Source: Tomocerus qinae
Lineage: Eukaryota > Arthropoda > Collembola > Entomobryomorpha > Tomoceridae
Direction: 5' to 3'
Assembly (NCBI GenBank): GCA_020055645.1
Contig: CM034547.1
Location: forward strand, 1,736,001-1,800,000
Length of the DNA stretch: 64,000 bases
In this document: positions 45,509 through 59,000 of the stretch, piece after piece
How positions within the stretch are numbered: position 1 is the stretch's first letter
How the letters are laid out: every line of letters begins with the position of its first letter
Program-made: the position numbers and the translations under genes
Notes under the pieces: generated by a model
Database searches by the model: none
Seen by the model: only the letters and a program-made list of their open reading frames with translations
What the model was told of the DNA's origin: nothing

Positions 45509-45577
45509 CCATGGAAAAGTGCCTGAACTATGACGTCACAATCGTCATGACGTCATAGTTCAGGCACTTTTCCATGG
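45509..45577. repeat. 69-nt perfect hairpin with two CRE-like TGACGTCA ends
   Basis: 30-bp perfect arms (CCATGGAAAAGTGCCTGAAC ... TGACGTCA) around a loop of about 9 nt. No mismatch seen. It could be a minimal MITE or a transcribed hairpin. Confidence 0.9.
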
Positions 45578-47080
45578 TGCCAATGGGCAATACCAAAGTT
45601 TTTTGGGAGGCAGAGTATGTATTTTAAATTAAATCATGACATAATATTGACAAAAATAGTCATAGAGAGGTGAAACACAAATTTTAGCGGCTAAGAAATT
45701 TGAACCGTGTAGAAAGCATAGCGGAAAGACGTTTAGGTTGAATGTTATTACGTAATGTCAGTTTGTATTATGCAGAATTGTAACCTGTGGCTCTCTTTAT
45801 TATTTGTCCTGCATTTCATGTCTTGTGACATTTGAACCACCCTTACTGCCTACTTTTACCACCGCAGCATTAGCACTACAATGTGTTTGTGTATGCCTAT
45901 TCATGAAAGGTTTACACCAAAGTAAGTAGTATTTGTAAAGAAATTTTCATTCGCTCCCACTTCACACCTTCTAATCTAATCTAATCATCATATCTGACCC
46001 AAACTTCATCACTCATTCATTCACGGCCTTCTATATATCTTCATTATTCCATTATCCATCGCGATTACCTGTATACTAGTTAACTGAACGACATAATCCT
46101 CAACACGATCCGCTTCCTTTAACTATCCTATGTGGTAAAGCTAACATTACGTCTGAATATGAGATTCTGTACTAATTCCCTCCCAGCTGCTCTCTTTTCA
46201 TTTCTACGTCTATGCTTTCACATAGAATAAGAATGCTACATCACCATAGTACATTCACAGATATAGATAATTGTTAAATTTTTCTATGATCATACAATGC
46301 GGTTGTATTGAATTTCATTCAATTCTATTCTTCTTTTCCATCACTCAAAAGTGTTATAAAGCCTCCATGCCATCAAAAGCAACAAACATTGACACGACAG
46401 ATTAGGCAATTTACTAGTTTCTTTTAGCTAAGCTATTACTAATGATTGTTGTGATTACTTAATATTGTTGTTGCAATTAATTATCTCTATAATAAATATA
46501 TCTAAAAATGTTTTTAATAAATGCGCAAATAAAGGACGGGGATGGCTAAATTGCAATGTGTAAGTGCTTATTCAATACATATTTCTGCGTACATATAATA
46601 TCATTATATTAAATATCGCATTTATGTAGACGCTGTTATAGTAGAACTAGTTGAATCCCAGCACATAAAGATTGCTAGAATATGTTGAAACCAGTAAATT
46701 TCTAGCGACTGCGCATTGGCCCGAATTTCATAGACCGTTGATTGGACTCAGTACTGATAGTCTAGTCCTTGCTCATTAATTACTAAATATTACCATTGCT
46801 CATTAATTACAAAATATTACGGACATATATACAAACATTTATTCAAGAATAGTGAAAGAATTCCATGCACATGTCCCACTTTACGTTTATGTGGAGTAAA
46901 GATAGTACAACGGTGGTTATTGGGACATAGTAAGAGTAGCTAAAAGTGGATTTCACTGAGTTAAGTATAATGTTAATATCAAAAAGATTGTGTGAATCTG
47001 CCTGTCTTCAGAAAGAAGAGAGCTGATGTTTGTAATGTTTGGGAAAAGGATTGAATGGTTGGTTGGCATGTAGAAATTAA
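45578..47080. other. Non-coding, nothing recognised
   Basis: Low-complexity, AT-rich; short ORFs without resemblance to known families. A short direct repeat TGCTCATTAATTACTAAATA / TGCTCATTAATTACAAAATA lies near 46770-46816. Confidence 0.4.
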
Positions 47081-48279
47081 AGTAGGATTTTTTATAACGC
47101 GAACTTGGGAATTCTGAGAGGTTAGTTGACATTTTACTTTGAAAAGGAACCTATATGAGTTTTCGAAATTGTATATTAATTTGTATCCATGGAAAATAGA
47201 CAGGGTTTCCCCCTGGGGGAGTTTACCCTATATTTCCCAGTAAAATTAGAAACCAAAATGTTATAAATTTTGTTCAAACGGATGTAAAAAGGTAGCGGAT
47301 GTTAAGTCATTAGATGGCAAACATCTTTAGATATGACATCCCTAGTCCTTTAGATACATGATCTAAAAACGTATATTCCATCAAATCAGGCTCTAGCTCA
47401 TGATTGTCAAAAATGTTACTATGACAGTGACAGCTCCTGTTCCTTCAAGTGGCGAGCTCCTGTTTTACTCTTTTTCTGCAGCCAGGTTGAACGTAACCAT
47501 AGCCCTTACGTAACTCAGAAAAACTGTGTAGACCCTGGCAGTTGACAGTACGACAGTAACCTGTTTTGCTTTCTGTCTGCCGGCAAAGGACTAAAGCTGA
47601 AATAACAAAGTAGGCAGCCGCCCCATTCTTTGGTTAGGTTATAATATTATAAGCTAAATTAGGTTTGCGGGGTACCTAGTTTGAACCTAACTGGGAAATG
47701 AAACCTGCTCGGTACAGGGTTACATTTACAATCTACATCTATTTTGATCTTCTAATCGTCCCCTGATAAAAGACAAGACTTAGGGGGGATGTCCGATTTT
47801 CAAACTGAACAGTGCTTTTGAACACCAGATTTCAAAGAGATTGGATGCTTATCTTAATCTTTTCTTAATCAAATTAATACTATTCTTAGTAAGCATTGCT
47901 TACAGAAAAACGGACAGACAGACAGATTGTACACTACCACAAAGTAGTCTTAATCCCAACTTATCCCCTATTCTCTCAATTTCGAAACACTGAAATTTTA
48001 CAAAATGGCCATGGTGATAGACTCGTAATACTGATAATCGTAATATTAATTCGAAAAAACTCAAATAGGTTCCTTTTCAAAGTAAAATGACAGTTGAAAT
48101 GGGTTGCAAAAATAACAAAATAAATAATAAAATTTCAATACTGCCCCGTTTCGTTTTTATTAAAATTATCAGGTCGTCAAGGATTTAAGACATGAATTTC
48201 TAATTTCTGCAAAATGACATTTCAAAATTTAATACATGGATAAGGCCTGTTTCAAGTTCGCGTTTTAAAAAATCCTACT
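47081..48279. mobile_element. MITE related to 44740-44962 but with different termini
   Basis: AGTAGGATTTTTTATAACGC at the left is inverted at the right (arms about 27 bp). Interior words GAATTCTGAGAGGTTAGTTG (left) and GGATTTAAGAC (right) match the element at 44740-44962. It is enlarged by an inserted element at 47132-48087. Confidence 0.75.
47132..48087. mobile_element. 956-bp inverted-repeat element nested in a MITE
   Basis: TTTTACTTTGAAAAGGAACC is inverted at the right end (arms about 35 bp with small differences). TGACA flanks both sides (47127-47131 and 48088-48092), a 5-bp duplication. The interior has a GACA-type simple stretch near 47910 and no recognisable gene. Confidence 0.8.
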
Positions 48280-51200
48280 ATAGTATATAATGCGTGGACT
48301 CTGTCTTTGTCAACAGAATGAGACTATAGAATGGTTCAAAAGTAAAAGAAGACAAGGTGTTAGTGATAGTCATCTTGATGTTCCAGACCAACCAACCTCG
48401 ACGAGGACTGACTCTTATCTTATGAACTGAATATCATATTTGAATCTTCACTGCTTAGTCGTCTTCGCCTTCTGCGTCCCTTCGATGCTCGCATCCCGTA
48501 CACTGCTCATTGTCAGTTAGATTGTCACTTGACTCTGTGTCTAGCCATGAGGATGTCACAACAAGTGCATCACACATCATCTCTACACGCCGAGATGATC
48601 TAACTGTATTATGTCCACAGCAGTCAGAGTAAACTAAAGGATTGTACATACATCTTTGTACTGAGTTTCAGTTCAAGGAGAGCTGCGTTGACTAACCACA
48701 TTATCTTTTTTATGTCAGCATGTTTAGAGCATTATACTAATTGTGGAGGAGATTCAATTCTTGAAAGATAAATAAATATAGCAAGGGATAAATAAATGAT
48801 GATAGCGAGCGTCTCTGGTGCTGAAGAGTTTGGTTCTCAGAAGAGCTTAATTCAGATGAGGTACTTAATCTTTTAGATGTCTCATCTTTGTAATTTAGTA
48901 ATGCTAGCTGTCATGTCATCTTGTCGTCTCCTTTCCTCGTCTTCGTTACCAACAATCTGGGAAATGAGGATGACACATCAAAAAGGTGAAATAGTAAAAT
49001 GAAGTGAGACAAGAGACACTTGACGTGCTAGAGGAGATTGTGGTGGAGATAGCAGCTCTCTTGTGCAAAGTCTAGCTTTAGTAGTACAATGGGATGTGTC
49101 TCATTGTTGGAACAGGCCAGGAGAGATAGTACAGGACACGACGACGAAAACAAAAAAGAACACTTCAGCCTAGATGACAACAATCTCCATCCTCTTAGCA
49201 TTTCTATCATTTATTTTTGAGGACAAAACAAAATTCATATAGTTAAGAAAAAGGGTAAAGCAGAACAAGATACTACTTACAACACAAACATGAAATGTAA
49301 TGTATAATTACTAAACTGTCGTGTCACATACTATCCTGTCACAATTTTCAAATAAAAGACATCTTATACATACATGTCTATACATAGATCAGACAGATAT
49401 TATGATTCCGAGTCCTGCATGAGCACTAAACTAAATATATATTATTATGTCCATGAGGTATATTGACTTGGGTAGTTTACCTTGGTAGACTAGAGTGAGT
49501 GTATGTATTGCAGTGTATCTCTCTGCCTAAGTATTCCATTTGATAGCTCAGGTATGTTAAATGGAGGTAACCACAATTTATTTAGAGTAGTATACCTCCT
49601 TAAGTGGATTGGGTATAAATCAGACAGGGAATAAAACCCAAACTTTTATGGGTTTTTTCCTTTTTTATGAAAACGTAGCAAACGACTTTAAATAACATCT
49701 GCATTTTTTACTAAAAGCCCTATTTACTTTTGCAGTAATACATGGAACTCCCTCAATCATACTCTTAAGTCCAAGGGTGAAACAATTAAAAACTTTTGTG
49801 AACTGTTAAATAATTATCTAATTATACAGCGTAAAGATTAGGTTAAATACTCTATTACTAGTTATTCCTAAAACATAAAGCTATAGGATAATATTTTGTG
49901 ACCTGTCACAATTATATGTATATATTTGACTATCGATTATCAAATGTGTACGACTCGGCTATGATTGAGGGAGTAAGACAACTTGTCTTCGGTGCTGACT
50001 GTTGTTAAAGCAAATTCATCTTGTATGATTTGAACTTTTTGGCACTTAAATAAAATTTGAATTGAAAATGAATTGAATAACGTTTGCATTTTATAAGTTA
50101 AAAGTTTTAGGTGGTCAAAAGCAGGTACAGGCAATGTTTTCGGTTAAGCCAAATTAAAGCTTCTGTCAATTTCCAAAACTTAAATATCCAAGTTTTGACC
50201 AATATTTACAAGATTGTCGAAAAATGTTTTGAGGAAAGCATTTGTACAAGCTTGGGCATTAATTAGTATATTATGAAATGAACTTTTAAGTTACTTTCTT
50301 TGTTTGCTTTTACTTCGCCTAATAATAGTAAATGGCGAAACAAAAATGAAAATATTGGTTTTTGAAAATAAAAGTAAGTTTTTCATTCCTTTAATAGAGC
50401 AATATTAGAGCAAAGTGATATTTGGTTTGGACATGCGGTGTGAGTCTATGAGCAATAATAGGCAATAGGCATGTTGATATTGTTGGTTGCATCTAAATTA
50501 TATCTTGGATTGTGAATTTGTCTCATCTGTTGTTGAAGAGCAGGCCTGATGGGTTGTGATGAGTGACTGAGGCCTTTCTTAGCGAGTTACGAGACAAATT
50601 ATAGTCATTATATTACATTATGATCACGCGTTCTGTTCTCATCCTTTTCAAATGGACATCTCCATCATATAATCATGTCATCTGAACTGAAAAGATCTCC
50701 TGAGTCATCTACCTTAACTGTCCTCGTTCCATTCCTTTCTATTCACACGCTGATATCTCTTCAATCTCACCTACGCATCTCCTTCCACCAACAACCATAA
50801 TATCATCACCCGTAATACCCAAATCTCCTAATCCGTCTATCTCTACTCACTATATATAAAAATAAAAATAACCACACAACTTAAGTAGTATTACCTAAAT
50901 CCTATATAGCACTCTGATTTCATTTGAATATACGATTTCATCTTCTTTAAGAGCTATTTCATAGAAATTTTATTCCTTGAGCGTGTTTATTCAGTAGGAG
51001 ACATCTCCCAACTAGTTTTGTTTTGCTGTGCTTCTAAATCACAGAATATATCTGTAGAGCAGTGTCATGTCATGAGTAAATTGTGAATGCTATTTTCTAT
51101 TCTGCCAGCCTCGTTAGTCTCGTATAAATTCGTCTACAATTGCTATGTGTTATCCGATCCAGTAATACTAGCCTCTTTTTTATAGTCATCTTCCATGTAA

Positions 51201-53014
51201 CCAGTAAATGGTTTACCTTGACTCGGTCGGTCATGGAAATAAACAAAGCCTATATTATAAATTATAAATAGTTCTAACTAAGTCAGATATTGGAATCTGA
51301 CTTTTGAAAAAGTTCTGCTTGAGCATTATTTGCGTGTTGGGTGAAAGGGGTGTCAATTTGCCATGCATATACGTTTCATGGACTGCAATGGGTTACAAAG
51401 AGTCACTGCAATTACATAGGATTGAAACTAAGTTAATTGGACTGAATTGTGAAATTGCATTTTGACTAATGGAATTAAGTAAACTGAGTATGAACTGTTT
51501 CCTGACAAATGACTAGTAAGATTGCAACGGTAAGTTGATACAAATGACCTTATAGGTGCAAGTAAGTTGTTGTGAAGTGTAATTATTGATCGGATTAGAG
51601 TTATGTTGAGTGTACTGCTATTGGTAGTTATAGGGAAAGTTCGCAATAATTATTTGCTAATCACACACATTATTAGCACCTTTCTGTGTTTGTCGAATTT
51701 GTAACCTGACTGCACCCGCTCTTTGACTCTGTATACAATTAACTCCGATGCAGCCGGGAAGGCGAATAATGTCGAGATGAGTAGTCGAAGCTTGACTTTT
51801 GGTTGTAACTCTATAATCCATGACTGAATGAAGGAGTGTGAGATATAGAGGTCCATGTATGTTCATTCTAGAGGAGCAGATGGGCTACATAATTGACCAT
51901 AAATATTTCCTGCTTGGAATTGATTTGGATTGCTTGTCAGATTTACTGATTACAATGTTTGCTATTCATTTACTTTGGTACTTACCTTGGATGTCAGCCA
52001 CAGAAGGATAGGGATGTAAAATAGCAGAGTCTATAGGCTTTGATTGTGTAAATGTCACTAGCTATAAGATACCTGCTGAGCTGTCTACAATATAGCTAGG
52101 CTGTTGTATTTAGTGAAGTATAGTATCAGTTATTTGAGCGAGAGAGAGTTGCAGACAGATTTTAGGAGAGTTATTCATTTGTGCTGTGGAGTTCTATTGT
52201 TGCGTCGTAGGTATCGTAATTTGCGGAAGCTTGAAATGAAATCGTTTCACGCTGACTCGGCTGGTGTAAGTGCACGATCTGTAACAAGGAGTAAAGTAGA
52301 TGACTACTAAACCAGACGATTCCCCAACTCAAGTCAACTCTGCAAATCTGAGCTACAACAGAAAGGCTACACTCATCTCTATACACTCACATCTACCTAG
52401 TCTTCTAGTAATTGAAATCTCCAGCACATACTTAATAATAATATACTTTATATATCACTAGGTTCTCTATTCATCAAAACTCCCTCTTCTCCTTCACTCT
52501 AATGCCTTACCTCTTTCACTATTCATTTCTCTTAGCACTACAAATACAACCTCCACTCCTTTCCAGTTAGATACAATGATATTTGGTAGTATTTTCTAGA
52601 TTAGACTGCACATGTATTACAAATGCACTATGCACACGTATATAATATGTACTACATTATGCAATGTTCCCTAGCCAGTTTAGTATAATGTATAATATTT
52701 CATCTATTGGTTTATCACATTGTACAATAGACAGAACAAGTAATGAAGGAATACTACGTAAGTAAGTATTATATGCATAGTATTTGGGCAGTGTTGATGG
52801 TTTCACACAATTTGTTACATAACAAAATAATGATGTGGTACTATTTATATAAATATTTCATGCATTCTGGGATACCTATTTCTAATTTTACGATAATACA
52901 ACAAACCAATACTCCTTTTTGCTATTATCTCATTTATAAATACGTTTGGGTATTTTATTAAGGAGGCCGTCTTTACAGACTTGCCGCATTATTTTCCAGG
53001 TGTCGTATTGTAGA
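48280..53014. other. Non-coding, nothing recognised
   Basis: Short open frames throughout, none with recognisable domains, and no splice-linked coding pattern I can defend. The region could be intronic or intergenic host DNA. The repeat density seen by eye is clearly lower than to the left. Confidence 0.4.
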
Positions 53015-53185
53015 TTGTAGTGCTGATTTCGGAAATTGAACTTCTTCAAGAAGTTCGGAAATCTCTCGAAATGGCGCATGGGGTCAATGAGTTTGGAGAA
53101 CAGGAGGATCGTAAAAATATAGCTCCTGCCCCGGAGGAAAGTGTGGACTGTTGTGGCGTCGCTCTGCTCCTCCATCATGGAAAAA
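53015..53185 (-). repeat. Second copy of the IDPMR repeat
   Basis: Inverted relative to 24525-24675 and similar over about 150 bp. In the minus-strand frame it reads LFSKLIDPMRHFERF and continues FLKKFNFRNQHYNLQY to 52930 without a stop. Confidence 0.4.
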
Positions 53186-53530
53186 CGATCTACTTTTTAG
53201 GATAATAGAAGGGCTAGGTGTTAAAGATTAGGTGAAGTCGTATAGATCCATCAGCTGACCGCAACGTCAGAACTTGATTGGCTTAGAGAATTTATAAGCC
53301 ACTCAAATTGTGACGTTGCGCGCGGGAGCGGAGGAATACACCTTCACCGTAAGATACCACTTGCCTCTTCTATTAGGTGGAAGAAGATTGTTTTTCCATG
53401 GCTCCTCCATCACTCCTCCGTGCGATATCGCAATATGAATACAACAACACAATATCAATATACAATATCATAATGCAATATCTAGCTACGTTTGATTTGT
53501 TTGTATTAGACAAAATGGCACAGTGAAGCC

Positions 53531-53778
53531 ATTTCACACACACATAACACGCATCGTATAGCCTAATGTATTAAAACTGACACCAGTCGTATCTGGATTT
53601 TTATAATGCTTGAGCCGGTCCATTGCATGTTGAAAATTCTTATAGATTAATTTCGTCCCATTTAACCATAAAGATTTTACACCATAGAATAGGCCCGCGC
53701 AAACATTTTAAAAATCCAGATACGACTGGTGGCAGATTTAATACATTGGGCTATACGATGAGTGTTTTGTGTGATTTC
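53531..53778. mobile_element. Foldback element, about 250 bp
   Basis: Arms of about 75-80 bp: CATCGTATAGCC and CACCAGTCGTATCTGG are inverted at 53695-53760. No coding capacity. Confidence 0.75.
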
Positions 53779-53854
53779 ACACCTGCATCAAACCAAGACT
53801 TCCTGAATTCCATTCTTATTAAGTGGTGTGCAACACCGCTTTATAGGAATGCCT

Positions 53855-54235
53855 GATCTGTCTGTCTGTCCGTCCGTCTGATTGTCTGTTAGCACGATAA
53901 CTCAAAAACGGTTTGGGATAATCAACCCAAATTTACTGTACGTGATGTAGGGATGAAAAGCGAGGTCGAGTTCGAAAATGGACTAAATCGGACACACCCC
54001 CTGCCTGTGGGCGTGGTCCAAATATAATTGTTGTAACTTTAGTTATTGACAATGTAGAACGTGATGAGATATTTCGCTCGAAAAGATTATTTGTTAAGCC
54101 ATGTCAAGGTCAAGTCACACGTACAAAACGGTCAAAGGTCATTGGAAAAATTCACTAAAAACGTCGATAGCTCAAAAACCGTTTGAGATAATTAACTCAA
54201 CCTTACAATGCGTGATGTAGGGATGAAAAGCAATT
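53855..54235 (+). repeat. Tandemly duplicated GTCCGTCC-type repeat
   Basis: Starts with CTGTCTGTCCGTCCGTCTG, followed by CGATAACTCAAAAACGGTTT and GCGTGATGTAGGGATG-type words. A second copy of the latter part lies 270 bp downstream (54169-54231). The GTCCGTCC then CGATAACT layout recalls the arms at 36.1 and 40.6 kb. Confidence 0.6.
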
Positions 54236-55865
54236 AATTAAAGCATTTTCTTTTTTTGTAATTAATGCAGGGCCAATTCTACATTAGCAAGGGTGTCATG
54301 CGAGAGGTCAAAAAAAAGATAATGTAATGACTTGGTTACTCATGTTGGCGGATTTTGTATATCTGTTTTACGAAAGCCATGAAGATAACCTTTGCAAGTG
54401 TCCTCACAGTTGGCGATCTAAATAATATTTCGAAAATTCCGCTTTTCAGTAACCCCCAAATGCGATTGGCTTTTTTTTGAGCCATCATTCGTAGTTGTAG
54501 CTATTGTATATTTTGAGAATCGTTGCAGAGTATGAGACCTAGTCGAACATGATTTTAAAACATGAAAAAGAGCACTCTTAACCTTTTATTTTCAATTGCC
54601 AGTATATTTATCCCTGTCGTACGATAATATTTTTAGCAAACAAAAATTGTGCACCAAATTGAATTGAATTATGACTAGGTATTGCTGTATGATCTGTATC
54701 TAGTGCATAGATTATTATTGCATAATATGATTTATATGAATGCTAATGCTATAATTATTACCTATGGTATAATATTAGTTGGTCAAAAGCTATACGTATA
54801 TATATCTACGATGGTTAGGTACTAATGGTTATACGAAGAAAAGTATGAATTGAACATTTTTGGTGTCAAATGTTACGAGCTGACATTATTCCGGAATAAG
54901 TGTGTGTAGTCCATAGGTAAAATGGGTGATAGTCATGAGCTATTGCTACAGTTAGTATCGGGAGAGTTAGCACAATAGATGGTTGGAACATAATGGCAAT
55001 GCAATGTAGTAATGCAATAGAGTTGGACATTGTTGTGCCTATTTGATGGAACAGTCATCTGGCGAAGCGTAACGCAGTGCCGGTCTTTGTGTAGCTAACA
55101 ACATAGCAGTCGAGGAGTCGGGCATTGTTATGGAAATGTGCTGGAGTCTGAAATGGAGTCGGAGAGAGAGAAGAGTAGTCGTCAGGGAGTGAGATTGTGA
55201 GTGGAGCGAACGAGCCGGATATAATATAATATTATCTTGTCGAGTGATTTTGTAGTGGGAAATCCAATAGAATGACTCCCATTAGGAGAGAGTCGGGAAC
55301 GACAGGCCACCCCGCACTTCCTCCATCAAATTCAATACAGAAATATACTTTGTCTCCACCACTCCACACAGATTACTACGCTACATTGCAGACATGTTAT
55401 AAACCCGTCCACGTCGACTCATCTCGCTCACCTAAAAATAAAAGATCCACCCAAGTACACCGAGAAAACATTTATTTAAAAAGTACTTTGGCTTGAAATA
55501 GAATATTATGGCACACACGCTAATCCCCAGGAAAACCCGAAAGTACAACTTTCTACTCCACGATACAAAATACGGGTATTATGTTCACCCCGCCCGGCAT
55601 TTGTATTTCGATGGCTGCCACATGTAAAAATCTCCCGGGGTTCTCTCTTCTTTCCTAATGGATACTAAAGCATGACACTCATCGCTCCTGTCTCTTCAGT
55701 ACTAGTACTTCCTAAAACTTACTTCTTTAATTCTTTATCACATTGAAACCGGATGACAATAATAACGAACAGCATTCACTGTCCGCAGTCACTGCTGTTC
55801 GTGCATGTCGAAGAATTTAGATAAATTAACATTTTCTTTTACAAATAGATCAAGCTACAAATCTT
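54236..55865. other. Non-coding, nothing recognised
   Basis: No coding region with recognisable domains. The short frame at 55272-55496 has no family resemblance. Confidence 0.35.
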
Positions 55866-56030
55866 CTCTATATTATAATCGTAGACTTGATAAAACAATA
55901 AATTTACCTGTTTATGTATATATGTCTGTACGTGTGGTAGTGTGACCCAAATGCAAAATGCGCAAGCGCGTATGCAATGCATATTACATAAAACAATGAA
56001 CTACACTCTGGGTTAATAATAGCTTATTTC
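55866..56030 (+). repeat. Dispersed repeat, uninterrupted copy
   Basis: Same family as 23945-24335; carries GTCTGTAC once where that copy has a MITE. Confidence 0.75.
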
Positions 56031-59000
56031 AAAATTAAACCATAAAATATTGACACGGAAATCTTTTGAAATTTAATAGCAGTACTGGTGGCCTAGTAAT
56101 ATTATAAACATTAAAATATCGCCTGGAAAGTAATAATTAGTGCAGAGCTCATGTAGTCTACACGATGGGTATGAAATATCGGGGAAAAGTAGTTGGATTG
56201 AGAATTTATTGAGACATTAATGTATAGTATGTATCTAAGAAAAATAGTCTTTAAAAAAATATTTTCTCATTTCCGATAATATGTCGTGCTAATTTTTCTT
56301 GCCTTTGTATAGTAAGCCGTTGTATATCTAAATAGTCTACCATAACAATGATAAGTTCACCTTCTACATAATATGCATAAAATTAGTCTACCTGGTGACA
56401 AGTTGATAGTTGGTCAGGGCCAGTGTTTGTGGCCTGAAATCACTACATATAAAATGGTAGAGGTGATTTGTTCCAATGTCAAAGGTGATTTGTTCCAAAG
56501 ACAGTGACATAGGTTCTGGGCTTCGGTGCAAAGTACAACTAGAGTATGTAAAGGTTGACAATGAATGTGTATAATGTATACAAGGAATTAATTAAAATAT
56601 ATGGAATACAATTTTCAAAAGTAGTATTAGAACAGTTCATTTGGCTTTGGACCAATTAACCTTAGACCAGTTTCTCAGTTCAGTTCATCGTTTGTGAATG
56701 ATTCATGCATAAACTGTGACGACGTTATTTATCACCAGGTATAATGTATAACCTCTGACTCGACTAATGAGCAATTCTACTCTACATAAGAAAAAAAACA
56801 TCTTAATTTATTCATGTTTATTCAATTACTTACTTGTATTAAACATTAGACTGCAATTAGAGACAACACAAAAACATTGGCTTCTATTACTATGAACTGT
56901 ATCCTTTACTATAGTATAATCACTTCAAATTGTGGAAGGGTACAATTCACAAATTGTTGGGCTACAGTACAAGATGCTATTATGTAATGATAAATTGTTA
57001 GAAAATACCCTTTGGCCCTGGGTATTCAACATTTTTCTTGAAGCCTCCTATTGAGATTAAAAATTAGTCACTTAAATAAACCAATTTTCATTCATTCATT
57101 CAGAGTAGCCTCATGCTCCCTTTTATGTATATCAGACCGTAGCAGAATGAAACTCTTTTTCTTTATTATGAGACTGTTACCTAATATGGAGTTTTGGATA
57201 CTCTTGCATTAACAACAAAGAAATGTGGACACCCAACTTTGTAATTATACATTAATTCAACAAAGAAAGTACGGATTGTGTTGATTTTTAAGAGGTTTGG
57301 TGTGGTAATTTGAAACTTTAGGACTGAGAGAGAAAATAAAAAGAGTACAAAGGCAGTTGATGAGGGTAATAATGCACTCGATAGTGCAACTTATTGTTAT
57401 TTACAATATTTTACAGAATCAGACCAAAAGGGGTTGAAGGTACTAAGAATTGTATTGCTATTGACTATAGGATGAGACGGAATATTATTCAATGACTGAG
57501 AGTGTACTACTTAATTGTGTATTGTATTTCTAAATGCATGAAATGAGATGGTGAGTTTATTAGCCCTCTACGTCTGTCTGTCACTGTCTGCATTGTTTGC
57601 TCACTCTCGTCGATTTTCATTGAGAATTCTTACTTACTATAATAGTCTCCGAGCATTAATTGTGACATACTGATAGAAGTAGGGGATGGAGATGGTCTGT
57701 CTGTTTCATGTCCTCGTAAGTGGTCTGACTGATTTGATCTGGGCCAAGAGACGCTGCAGTCTGGTTTGGTCAGAGTCGAATTACAGAAAGGATTAGAGAT
57801 GACGATAGTTGACAAGGTTCTTAGAGAACTAATGGAGCATTTGTTTGACATTTCCTCTCTTCGGCTTTTGGCACGGCTTGTCCCACTCCTCATAATCCTT
57901 CCTCTTCTCTTCACCCCAAACATCCATCTTCCTCCACAGCTTATTACAAATTCACAACTTTGTCTATACTCTCATCCTCATCCTACTACAACATTGATAA
58001 CTCGTACTAGTCATAGGTAAGTAGTATTACCTACTACTGATACATGCACTGTGAATCCAGATCAAAATCCAACTACTTGCTTGTACATTTCTTGGGATAT
58101 TTGATTTGACCATAGATAGCCTCTCACTGAATATACATACAATGTGCAACCAGGCAGAGGGAGAGTTGAGATTATTTACTCTTCTTTACCATCTAATTCT
58201 ATAAAGATCTGTTATAAAGAGTTGAGCATGCATCCCTGCACTGCTGGATAAGGCCCTGTACTACTTAGTATTGTGGTGGGTGTGTGGGTACTTGGAATAT
58301 TGTGGTGTGGGCCTTTTGTCACTGTCACTTAGGGACCCACTAAGTATCATAATAAGTATTATCGAGTTATTGTATTTAATTTAAGTATTATTCTTTGAGG
58401 TAAGTTCTCCGGTAAATATTCTGGAGGATTTATCCCTTCTGTCTACTATTTGCTTAACTCTTTATATTCTTCATTCATTCTTCATAAGCTGTTCAGCAGA
58501 GGGGATCAAAAACGGTGCCTAATTTTCTACCATAAATACTATAGAGTAGTACTAGAAGTCTTTCGTGCTTTTCTTTAAGACCACCTCACATTGGATTAAG
58601 CAATATACTAGAGGAGAAATATCCATAATTTCGAATAATTAAAATATTGTATTTTGATTTCCGCTTCACTGATGTTCTATTACTATTGGAGCAAATTTTT
58701 CTCACTAAACTCATTTTTCTCACTGATTGTGAGGTTGGTCTACCCACCCAACTACTAACCCCGCCGATACCTCAAAATCAAGAATTTGATCTCAAAATGT
58801 TAGTTTTAGTAGTAGTCATTAATTTTTGACACAAAGGGTCCTTCAACCAATTTTGGGGCAAATTACTAAATTGCTAAAATGGTTTTGCAATTTAGTAATT
58901 ATTTCCTGATAGCACAGGTCATGACTATTCTTTTTTGTTTAGGTTATTTAAGCCCCGTTTTATTACTACTAAATTGGAACTAATGTAATCTACTCTCACT

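Noticed and set aside
48455-48649. Minus-strand 64-residue frame with an acidic C-terminus
   Set aside because: No domain, no splice-linked neighbour and no repeat copy; about what chance would give in this sequence.
57630-58020. Overlapping frames on both strands with hydrophobic stretch
   Set aside because: Mutually overlapping and without family resemblance, probably low-complexity chance frames.
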